This document shows positions 1-6,417 of a DNA stretch of 8,272 bases, one piece after another. The position numbers and the translations under genes were made by a program. The stretch spans positions 1 to 8,272 of the forward strand of contig JAHEYE010000150.1 in the NCBI GenBank assembly GCA_023251695.1. Direction: 5' to 3'. The number at the start of each line of letters is the position of its first letter. Positions within the stretch are counted from its first letter, which is position 1. Under the pieces are notes generated by a model that was not told the DNA's origin, ran no database searches, and was given only the letters and a program-made list of their open reading frames with translations. The DNA comes from Sphingobacteriaceae bacterium (lineage in GTDB: Bacteria > Bacteroidota > Bacteroidia > B-17B0 > Aurantibacillaceae).

Positions 1-133
1 GTTTTTTAGTGGCTTCAATAGCTGCTTCGCCGCTTGTAACCGAATCAACGACCTGATGTCCCATTAATTCCAGATGTTTTTGGTTTATCATCGCCAAAAC
101 AAAATCATCCTCAACTATTAAAATTTTTTTCAA
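1..133 (-). CDS. Response regulator, receiver domain N-terminus (partial)
   Basis: The first 44 residues of a two-component response regulator; the rest lies beyond the left edge of the window. The sequence opens with KKILIVEDD, the first beta strand and acidic pair (E8, D9, D10) of a CheY-like receiver, and continues with GHQVVDSVTSGEAAI, typical of helix 1, strand 2 and helix 2. The phosphoacceptor Asp and any output domain are not visible, so it may be single-domain or carry a LytTR or other effector. The start is TTG at 133-131. An in-frame TAA lies five codons upstream (148-146) and the next ATG falls inside the domain, so TTG is the only sensible start. It overlaps the stop of the upstream kinase as TTGA, which implies translational coupling and makes that kinase the likely phosphodonor. 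Confidence 0.9.
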   Translation of the reverse strand, partial: MKKILIVEDDFVLAMINQKHLELMGHQVVDSVTSGEAAIEATKK

Positions 134-1398
134 CTGTCTGCAAGTTTAAAGTTTAATTTAAAATCTACTCCCTCTATATTTTTATTATTATTGGATTCAA
201 AAGTCATATTTCCCTTCAGTTGTTTCGAAAAGGCTTCAATAAGATTCATACCAAGAGAATCCTTAGGCTGACTTCCGGCGGCATCAAAACCGCAGCCGTC
301 ATCCTTATAACGGAAAATAAATTCATTTTTTGATTTAGTTACAGAAATATAAATATTCCCTTTGTTTTTCTTTTTGAAAGCATGTTTGTAAGAATTTGTT
401 GCCAATTCATTGAGGAGGAGTGAAAAAGGCAGGGCCTCCTTCATTGGCAATTCAATATGGTCGATTTGGGTATGAATACTAATATTCTTTTTATCATTAG
501 TAAATGATAATTTGATATAATGGATTAATTCATCTACATAAGAACGTATTTCTATACTATCTAAGTTTTTGTTCTCATAAAATTTCTCATGTAGTAATGC
601 AATCGATTTAATACGGTTTCTGGACTCCTTTAACACGCTGGAAGCTTTCTCATCGTGAATGTAATAGTTTTGTAATTCAAGCAGGCCTGATATAACAGCA
701 AGATTGTTCTTTACCCGGTGATGTATTTCAGATAAAAGTGTGTCTTTTTCTTTTAATGTTTCGCTTAATTTTTTAGATGTCCTGGTCTTTTCATCAATTT
801 CTACTTGCATTTGACTGTGTTGGTATTTCAGAATCGTATTGGCCTTTGTAAGGAGTGAAATGTAAAGTGAATTGTTGTTAGCGAAATAAATGATAAGGAA
901 AAAACTAAGTGTTAAGCTGAAAATAAAATTCATAAAATAAAGAAGTTCATGAATTTTATCTGATAAGGGCATAACTGGTAGAAGTGTGAATTTATCGATA
1001 ATATAAATAGTAAGAAAATTAAGTGAATAGGCAGATATTGAAAGTGTTATTTTTAATTTTTGGGTAAAATCAAAAAGCAGGTAAGTGATAAGGGGGGCTG
1101 TAAAGAGGAACAAATGTATTCCGGAGGAAAAGCCCAGCACAATCGAAAAATAAGCAACGGCGAAATTGGTGTTAAAAACAATAACAGCCTTAGAAAAAGT
1201 AAATCTGGAAACTCTATTGAGCCAAGCAGCCAAAAGAAACAAGAGAATGATACCGGACATAACAAGTGCCTGAGCTTGTAATTGGCTATAATAAAAAATG
1301 CAGACGTATGGAATGCAAAGCAGAGAGGTAAAAATGCAAAACCGGGTAATGGCCCTTATGCGTGACTGCTGATTTTCTATTAAAATGAATGGTTTCAT
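130..1398 (-). CDS. Membrane sensor histidine kinase, HisKA_2 type
   Basis: A 422-residue sensor kinase. Residues 1-175 hold about six hydrophobic segments (roughly 18-36, 45-60, 71-89, 94-110, 116-134, 152-172) with short loops and no periplasmic domain, so the signal is probably sensed in or at the membrane. A coiled-coil linker (about 185-222) leads to the dimerisation and phosphoacceptor helix with IHHRVKNNLAVISGLLELQ. H227 of HRVKN is the likely phosphorylated residue, which places it in the HisKA_2/HWE-like group. The ATPase domain shows an N box (NELATN, 330-335), a G1 box (DDGCGF, 366-371) and a G2 element (SLGMNLI, 381-387), so it looks catalytically complete. The ATG lies 5 bp after the stop of the membrane cyclase-like gene and the stop overlaps the response regulator start, so it sits inside an operon with both. 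The ligand is unknown. Confidence 0.93.
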   Translation of the reverse strand: MKPFILIENQQSRIRAITRFCIFTSLLCIPYVCIFYYSQLQAQALVMSGIILLFLLAAWLNRVSRFTFSKAVIVFNTNFAVAYFSIVLGFSSGIHLFLFTAPLITYLLFDFTQKLKITLSISAYSLNFLTIYIIDKFTLLPVMPLSDKIHELLYFMNFIFSLTLSFFLIIYFANNNSLYISLLTKANTILKYQHSQMQVEIDEKTRTSKKLSETLKEKDTLLSEIHHRVKNNLAVISGLLELQNYYIHDEKASSVLKESRNRIKSIALLHEKFYENKNLDSIEIRSYVDELIHYIKLSFTNDKKNISIHTQIDHIELPMKEALPFSLLLNELATNSYKHAFKKKNKGNIYISVTKSKNEFIFRYKDDGCGFDAAGSQPKDSLGMNLIEAFSKQLKGNMTFESNNNKNIEGVDFKLNFKLADS

Positions 1399-1403
1399 TT
1401 AAA

Positions 1404-2069
1404 TTACCAGTAAAAGCCATTCTTTTTTATGGCTTTGGTAGCAAGTACTATATAATAAATATCAATTACCATGTAAACAACCACCATGGTTGGGATCCAT
1501 AAATTATCTTTCCAGTGAATGGTACACATAATGCCGCAAAAAAGTGAGCCCAACATGCGGCCCCAAGCTGCCAAATAACTGATTCCCTTTTCATCCGGAT
1601 TATTAAGAAACATAATTAAACAGGAAACGGAGATTAAAAGTTGAATGGCATAAGCCGAGTTTGCGCCAATATGCGTTGTTTCGTAAATGAAACCATCGGT
1701 AAAGAAGTAAAGCACCGCGAGCCAGCCAATGATAGAATAGGTAAATAAAAATTTGAAATGAGGTTTGATTTTATCATTCACTTGTTTGCTTCCATATTTG
1801 TAAATTCCCCAAACAATTATGCAATCCAGAACAAACCAACCCCAATAACCAATTTGAATCAAAAAGCCCATGTCTTGCTTGAAGATAAAGCCCCATAAAA
1901 ATTCCCAGGCAATATTAGCACCAACTACGCCCGCTGAAATTCCGACAAATTTGTATTTAAAAAGACTCCGGATAACGAATACATAACACATTAACCAAAA
2001 GAAAGCCCCAACTCCGAACAAACTAAGTTCGAGAGTGGTGTAAGTTTCTAAATTTAACCAGTTTTGCAT
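1404..2069 (-). CDS. Seven-helix membrane protein, Pyr4/PaxB-like terpene cyclase candidate
   Basis: A 221-residue integral membrane protein with about seven hydrophobic helices (14-34, 42-63, 70-91, 107-123, 137-156, 165-184, 190-210). The layout and several motifs resemble the transmembrane terpene cyclases (Pyr4, PaxB, bacterial DmtA) that cyclise prenyl or epoxyprenyl chains by acid catalysis. Seen in the sequence are NIAWEF in helix 2 (N52, W55, E56), WFVLDCIIVWGIYKYG in helix 3 (D82), a Gly-Ser-Tyr-like loop followed by GRMLGS in helix 6 (R171, G174), and VIDIYY in helix 7 (D203). From memory, Pyr4 needs one Glu in helix 2 (E63) and one Asp near the C-terminus (D218); E56 and D203 sit at matching places with similar spacing. 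The gene starts 12 bp after an isoprenoid-type flavoenzyme, which fits. A possible weak Shine-Dalgarno (AAGGGC) precedes the ATG. Function is inferred; a non-enzymatic membrane protein remains possible. Confidence 0.68.
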   Translation of the reverse strand: MQNWLNLETYTTLELSLFGVGAFFWLMCYVFVIRSLFKYKFVGISAGVVGANIAWEFLWGFIFKQDMGFLIQIGYWGWFVLDCIIVWGIYKYGSKQVNDKIKPHFKFLFTYSIIGWLAVLYFFTDGFIYETTHIGANSAYAIQLLISVSCLIMFLNNPDEKGISYLAAWGRMLGSLFCGIMCTIHWKDNLWIPTMVVVYMVIDIYYIVLATKAIKKNGFYW

Positions 2070-2081
2070 GCCCTTAAAGTA

Positions 2082-3752
2082 TTAAAATATTCTTTTAAAA
2101 AAAACTATAACATCTTGTATTAATTCAAAAAACAATGGGAATCTTTGATTCCAGACCAGTCCTTTTTTGTATCTTCTGAAATCTAACCATCTGAAAAGGC
2201 TTAACCAAAAAGGTTCGTGCAAATTCCAGACCTTACATTTGCGACTCCAAATTCCTGAACTGTCGATGATGTTATTCACGGCACGTCTAGCAGCTTCATT
2301 CGCACCTTCCATGGTTGCCAAATCAGTATAAGTTTTTACGTAGTCGCTGGCTAGGAAGAGATTTGGCACCCGGGTATAAGAATAGGGCCGTAAATTCCAT
2401 GAATTAACTGTATTTACCAATAAAGGTTCTTTATTTTTCTTTGGGATTTCAAATTCAATATCGGCATCCAGATACCAATCATGTAAATGTGAATCTTCTA
2501 GCACTACTTTTCCTTCAACGTTCAGGCTCTTTTTGAGCTGGGCCCAAATTTCATCTATAATTTCTTTCTTGATACAATCTTTTGCAGATTTATTATAAAG
2601 GATACCCGGGGTATCCCAATCAGAAATGTCTACAGAAAGCACACCTTTTATTTTTCCATCACCGTATTTGCTCAGATCGGTATCAAGCCAGAATTGCTTT
2701 TGTGAAATAGAAGTTAATGCCCACGGCGTATCAATGTAAATGGTGTGGCCTTTACAAATATCAACGTTCTCTGTCAAATAAAACTGACAACCATTCATCC
2801 ACGAAACAGAATCACTTAAAGTAATAATACTTTGAAGGGTAGGATCAATGGTCAATAAGTCTTTGTCAATTTTTTTAGCCATAACTTCTACGGGCATGGC
2901 GGCCAAATAAAAATCAGCTTTTACTTCATTGTCGGCATTATTGATTGTGACGGTAGCACTGCTAATGTTTTTTTTAGTGCAATTAAATTTTTTAAGTGGT
3001 GCATTAAAGTAAAACTTCACTCCTTCTTTTTTAAGATGTTCCATCCAAGGGTCAATCCATGCTTCATTGGTTGGTGCATTCAAAATGCGGTCGCTGCTAA
3101 TTCCCGGTCGTGCAATATCAAAAATCAGTTGGATAAAAATATCGCCACCTGTTTTGGTACTGGCTTTTTCGGCCCGTGCTGCAACAAGTGTTCGTGTTAA
3201 ACCTTTAACAAAAATGGTTTGATAGGCCACCGAATGGCTATCTGCATCCATGAATTCCCACCAAGATATCCGTTCGTATTCATTTTTCCTCCGTTCACGG
3301 CAGCTGGTCATCAATTGCCAGACTTTCAATGCAAAATCTTCTTTGTCCTGAGTCGTCAATCCGAGACCGGAATCAAGACCTCTGTCGAAAATAAGTTTTA
3401 GATCTTTTAATGAGCGTGGAAAGCGGGCAGGTAAAATCAACGATCCTTTATCAAATCTGGCTAAGCGTATTCTTTCTGTTTCAACAAGATTATCGGCAAT
3501 AGTTCCTCTTTTGTAGGGAATATCTCCCATTGTAGCCACCACATGTTTATAAAAACGAGGGAAGAATCTGAACCCATGCTCTCCCGGCAAATCCTTTCTT
3601 CCATCCTTACCGGAGCCTGGTACGCCAACGCTGCGCGCTTTACCGCCAGGTACTGCAGTAGCTTCATATACTTCTACATCAAATTTCCTTTTGATTAATT
3701 CGTGGGCGGCGCTCAGGCCTGCTACCCCTCCGCCAAAAATTGCAACTTTCAT
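2082..3752 (-). CDS. FAD-dependent oxidoreductase, phytoene desaturase/HpnE-like
   Basis: A 556-residue flavoprotein of the amino-oxidase/phytoene desaturase superfamily. The N-terminal dinucleotide-binding fold is clear: VAIFGGGVAGLSAAHEL (3-19) with GxGxxG-type glycines, then VYEA ending in an acidic residue at strand 2 and PGGKARS (35-41). GEHGFRFFPRFYKH (57-70) is a signature I recall from proteins annotated as hydroxysqualene dehydroxylase or carotenoid desaturase-like. The C-terminal FAD-closing motif is LFLASDYVKTYTDLATMEGANEAARRA (466-491). A basic, aromatic tail (about 500-556) could hold it to the membrane. No signal peptide is present, so it is cytoplasmic. Family members desaturate, dehydroxylate or isomerise isoprenoids, or oxidise amines, and the substrate here cannot be read off. 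It is the first gene of a tight cluster with a putative terpene cyclase, which favours an isoprenoid substrate. No prenyltransferase or squalene/phytoene synthase gene is in view. Confidence 0.85.
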   Translation of the reverse strand: MKVAIFGGGVAGLSAAHELIKRKFDVEVYEATAVPGGKARSVGVPGSGKDGRKDLPGEHGFRFFPRFYKHVVATMGDIPYKRGTIADNLVETERIRLARFDKGSLILPARFPRSLKDLKLIFDRGLDSGLGLTTQDKEDFALKVWQLMTSCRERRKNEYERISWWEFMDADSHSVAYQTIFVKGLTRTLVAARAEKASTKTGGDIFIQLIFDIARPGISSDRILNAPTNEAWIDPWMEHLKKEGVKFYFNAPLKKFNCTKKNISSATVTINNADNEVKADFYLAAMPVEVMAKKIDKDLLTIDPTLQSIITLSDSVSWMNGCQFYLTENVDICKGHTIYIDTPWALTSISQKQFWLDTDLSKYGDGKIKGVLSVDISDWDTPGILYNKSAKDCIKKEIIDEIWAQLKKSLNVEGKVVLEDSHLHDWYLDADIEFEIPKKNKEPLLVNTVNSWNLRPYSYTRVPNLFLASDYVKTYTDLATMEGANEAARRAVNNIIDSSGIWSRKCKVWNLHEPFWLSLFRWLDFRRYKKGLVWNQRFPLFFELIQDVIVFFKRIF

Positions 3753-3790
3753 AAATAGAATTTCTTACTTAAGAATAATGATTTAAAAGT

Positions 3791-3814
3791 GTTAAAGATA
3801 AGAAAGCCTTTAAC
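3791..3814. repeat. Inverted repeat GTTAAAG-N10-CTTTAAC upstream of the operon
   Basis: A perfect 7-bp inverted repeat with a 10-bp spacer, ending 39 bp before the ATG of the flavoenzyme. It overlaps the best -7-like sequence, TATCTTTA (3800-3793). It could be an operator for a dimeric regulator, for example the response regulator encoded at the end of the same cluster, or a leader hairpin. In AT-rich DNA a repeat of this size can arise by chance. Confidence 0.35.
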
Positions 3815-3984
3815 TTATGAATAGTAAAAATCATACAAAAACACGAAATTTCTTACATGAGGGACCGCCCCTAGACTAAATCAATAATCAAATTCCCTTA
3901 GTCATTTTCAAGTGAAATCAAAACCTACAATGAGGTTGAGTATGTATTCGGTAAAGGCATTGCAAAGATTCAAGATAGCCTTTT

Positions 3985-3994
3985 TAACCGGTTA
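3985..3994. repeat. 10-bp palindrome TAACCGGTTA
   Basis: A perfect 10-bp palindrome about 33 bp after the stop of the T9SS cargo gene. It has no loop and no following T-run on either strand that would make a normal intrinsic terminator. It could be a protein-binding site or chance. Confidence 0.3.
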
Positions 3995-4027
3995 GGATTT
4001 GTTTCTTTTTATTTTATTCTTTAGCAA

Positions 4028-6286
4028 TTAATGCTTTTGAATAATGATTTTCTTGGTGCTAAAACCTGAATCTGTTTTTATTTTAATAAAATAAGCACCT
4101 TCTGCCTGAGCCGACAAATCAAGTGCCAATGTATTTTCGTTTTGCGGTTTAAGGTTCAGAATTTGAGAACCAATAACATTTACAACCTGTATTTCTTTAA
4201 TTCTTTCTCCTGCCTTAATGGTGATTTCGCCATTTGAAGGGTTAGGAAAAACTTCAATGTTAACACTACCTGAGTTTTCTTTAATGCTTAATGGATTACT
4301 TAAATTAATATTATCAATATAAAAATTATTACCAAAATCGCTGGTAGAATTAAAAGATAGCATTATTTCAGGCTGCCCTGCGTAGGTACTTAAAGGAACA
4401 GATTCTTTTTTCCATTGACTTGCACTTGGCGTAAACGCAGTAGTTACATTTGGAGCCGTAGTAAAAGTAGTGCCGGCTTTGTTGTAAATAGAGGTCCACG
4501 ATGCACCACAATCGGTTGAAATCATTACTTCTAACTTGTCAACACTTGTATTATCATAACGCGCGTAAGCCACATCAAATTGCAACACCACTCCTGAAAC
4601 TGCTGAACTAAAATCTATTCTGGGAGTAATAAAATAATCAATTTGCCCTGCGATATTCATACTGCCTGTATAGTTATCCATTTTTAAACAACCCAGTCCT
4701 GTTCCGAATCCGCCAACGCTTGCACTGCGACTCATAAAACAATATTTATTAAAGCCAATATAAGTACAACCTGAAGGCGGAAATCCGGCCACAGTGAAGT
4801 TTTCGGTGTAAGGATAAGCAACTAAAGGACTGATGCTCCTGAATGAACCATCTTTTTTATCGTTCAATGTATTAAGATCAGCAGTTCCATTAGGATTTGA
4901 AGTATAGGCAATAATCTTATGCGAGCCTGTAGCTACAGCAGAGGCAGGTAAACCAACATTTACTGTAGCGTTTGTTGCTAAACTTCCTGTCCAGGTAAAA
5001 CTGGTTACCGGTCCGCCATCAATGGTGTATTTAATTTCAACTGAAGTTAAAGTTACTGAGCCTTTATTCTGTAAAGTTACAGCAGGGGAAACCGAACCAA
5101 TACAATGGGTAAATTTTGTAGAATAAAACTTAGGTTCAAAATTCTCAATGGTGGGCGATGTAATTGCTAAAAGGGAAGCATCAACTGTTGCCGGCAACGG
5201 ATCGATACGCATAACCGTATTTTGTGTATTATTTACAAACCATATCTTGCCATCGTTTCCAATCTTAACACCCATTATTCCCGGTGTTCCGGTTACAATC
5301 GTTCCCATTAAAGTAGGGGTTGCCGCAGCCGTATTGTAAATTCTTATATCACCTGTGTTATAATCACTCACAATTAAACGGTCGTTATAATAATCAATAC
5401 CACAAGGCTGTAAACTGGAAGCATAGGTGGCAACTACTTGTTGAGTAACACCTGTAACTCCATAATATCCCGCTAAAGGTTCATTGGCAGTTGCAGGCGG
5501 ACTAAGAGTAGAAGTAACAGCTCCTGATTTTGAAGCAATGCGGATAACGCGTTTATTTCCTCCATCTACAATGTAAAGCCACTTTGTTGTTTTATCCATT
5601 ACCATATGACTCGGAATTCCCGGTGTGCGGAGAACAGTGACACCTGTGTAACGGTAAATTTTTCCGGCCGAATGGTTATCGTAACCCGGACTATGATCAG
5701 CAACAAAATCGTACTTCACAATATTTCCGTTCCATCCGTCGAATACCCAATAAATTTTTGCTGAATCGTGGGCAATACCCATGGCATTTGGACTTTGATG
5801 TAGCATATCTAAATGACTGCCTAAAGGATAACCGCTTACCCAATTGTTCTGGAATATGCGCGCAAAAATATTTGTGTCGGCTGTCCAAAGTGCAGGGCCC
5901 ATGAAAGTTGAAGTGCCTCCCGCTGTGCTTTGAATTTCGCTTATATTCCCAAACTCGCCGTTATCTCCAAAAGCAAATGCCGGTGGAAAACGCATGAAGT
6001 GTGAGGTGTGCGAATCTTTTCTGTATTGTGAGGTTTGGTTGGTTTGACCCGCATTGTAAAAAATAACATTGGTACCACCTGTCGTAGTACCATAATTAAC
6101 AACCCACAACTCATTTGAGTTTTGCTTAAAATCAAGATCCTTTGGCTGATTTAAATTATTAGCTGAAGTTCCGATAGTCGTATAAACCAGCGGATCTGTT
6201 AAATATTTATCAATGAATGTTTGTCCTGATGAATTTAGTGTAACACACAACGAACAAATGGCAAACAGGGTGTAGATATTTTTCAT
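4028..6286 (-). CDS. T9SS-secreted beta-propeller protein with C-terminal sorting domain
   Basis: The start chosen is the ATG at 6286, giving 752 residues, because a standard signal peptide begins there (MKNIYTLFAICSLCVTLNSSGQ) after an A-rich leader. An upstream ATG at 6367 is in frame but would add 27 residues ahead of the signal peptide. Domains in order: an NHL-like propeller (about 35-365) with strands such as LYIVDGGNKRVIRI and LIVSDYNTGDIRIY; a CARDB/Ig-like domain (about 384-485); a MAM-like beta-sandwich (about 490-665) from YPYTENF to FYIDNINLS; and a type IX sorting domain (about 675-752) with VFPNPSNGEITI and a GAYFIKI strand near the end. The protein is thus exported by Sec and then carried across the outer membrane by T9SS, ending up secreted or surface-attached. 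Six histidines (H158, H163, H173, H198, H205, H227) cluster in the propeller. It lies 131 bp downstream of the heme lipoprotein gene. Its ligand or enzyme activity is unknown. Confidence 0.87.
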   Translation of the reverse strand: MKNIYTLFAICSLCVTLNSSGQTFIDKYLTDPLVYTTIGTSANNLNQPKDLDFKQNSNELWVVNYGTTTGGTNVIFYNAGQTNQTSQYRKDSHTSHFMRFPPAFAFGDNGEFGNISEIQSTAGGTSTFMGPALWTADTNIFARIFQNNWVSGYPLGSHLDMLHQSPNAMGIAHDSAKIYWVFDGWNGNIVKYDFVADHSPGYDNHSAGKIYRYTGVTVLRTPGIPSHMVMDKTTKWLYIVDGGNKRVIRIASKSGAVTSTLSPPATANEPLAGYYGVTGVTQQVVATYASSLQPCGIDYYNDRLIVSDYNTGDIRIYNTAAATPTLMGTIVTGTPGIMGVKIGNDGKIWFVNNTQNTVMRIDPLPATVDASLLAITSPTIENFEPKFYSTKFTHCIGSVSPAVTLQNKGSVTLTSVEIKYTIDGGPVTSFTWTGSLATNATVNVGLPASAVATGSHKIIAYTSNPNGTADLNTLNDKKDGSFRSISPLVAYPYTENFTVAGFPPSGCTYIGFNKYCFMSRSASVGGFGTGLGCLKMDNYTGSMNIAGQIDYFITPRIDFSSAVSGVVLQFDVAYARYDNTSVDKLEVMISTDCGASWTSIYNKAGTTFTTAPNVTTAFTPSASQWKKESVPLSTYAGQPEIMLSFNSTSDFGNNFYIDNINLSNPLSIKENSGSVNIEVFPNPSNGEITIKAGERIKEIQVVNVIGSQILNLKPQNENTLALDLSAQAEGAYFIKIKTDSGFSTKKIIIQKH

Positions 6287-6399
6287 TTTAGTTTTTTTAA
6301 AGAATGATAAACTAGTGTAATTCAATAAAGAATGAAAATACAAAAAAAACAACAAACATTTCATCATAATACTGAAAAAAGTTCCCGTTTTACTGTATT

Positions 6400-6416
6400 C
6401 CTAAATTTGATTTAGG
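6400..6416 (-). terminator. Short hairpin just after the lipoprotein gene
   Basis: On the minus strand, CCTAAAT-CAA-ATTTAGG forms a perfect 7-bp stem with a 3-base loop, starting one base after the TAG stop of the lipoprotein gene. The stem is AT-rich and the nearest T-run (six T) comes about 19 bases later, so it is a poor intrinsic terminator. It may instead protect the mRNA 3' end or only weaken read-through to the next gene. Confidence 0.35.
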
Positions 6417-6417
6417 T

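Larger units (their letters stand above)
3753..4027 (-). promoter_or_regulatory. Intergenic region, probable promoter of the flavoenzyme-cyclase-kinase operon
   Basis: This 275-bp gap lies upstream of the four-gene cluster and downstream of the T9SS cargo gene. It should hold the promoter of the cluster. The best Bacteroidota-type -7 box (TAnnTTTG) on the minus strand is TATCTTTA at 3800-3793, one base off consensus and about 41 bases before the ATG, but no TTTG -33 element lies at proper spacing, so it is a weak candidate. The region also holds a 7-bp inverted repeat (3791-3814), a 10-bp palindrome (3985-3994) and a 10-bp direct repeat AATTTCTTAC (3759-3768 and 3847-3856). No gene was recognised, and no intrinsic terminator is obvious after the upstream gene. 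Confidence 0.4.

Noticed and set aside
1404..2069. Microbial rhodopsin or heterodimeric lycopene cyclase as the identity of the seven-helix protein
   Set aside because: There is no retinal-binding lysine in the middle of the last helix, and I see no lycopene cyclase PxE(E/D)xxFF motif. The NxxWE and helix 7 Asp pattern fits the Pyr4/PaxB type better.
3869..3883. AGGG-loop-CCCT mini hairpin in the intergenic region, considered as a terminator
   Set aside because: The stem is only 4 bp and no T-run follows on the minus strand.
3908..3991. Short minus-strand frame reading VKKAILNLCNAFTEYILN then LIVGFDFT and a stop, possible remnant of a gene end
   Set aside because: It is about 27 codons long, has no start codon, is preceded by a stop, and cannot be matched to a family from memory with confidence.
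6299..6360. Possible TTTG / TAnnTTTG promoter before the T9SS cargo gene
   Set aside because: TTTG elements exist at about 6353-6356 and 6340-6343, but the matching -7 boxes at proper spacing fit the consensus poorly (about four of six positions).
6287..6367. In-frame upstream ATG that would lengthen the T9SS cargo protein by 27 residues
   Set aside because: The added segment would sit in front of a complete signal peptide and would disturb Sec targeting. The ATG at 6286 follows an A-rich leader typical of Bacteroidota starts.
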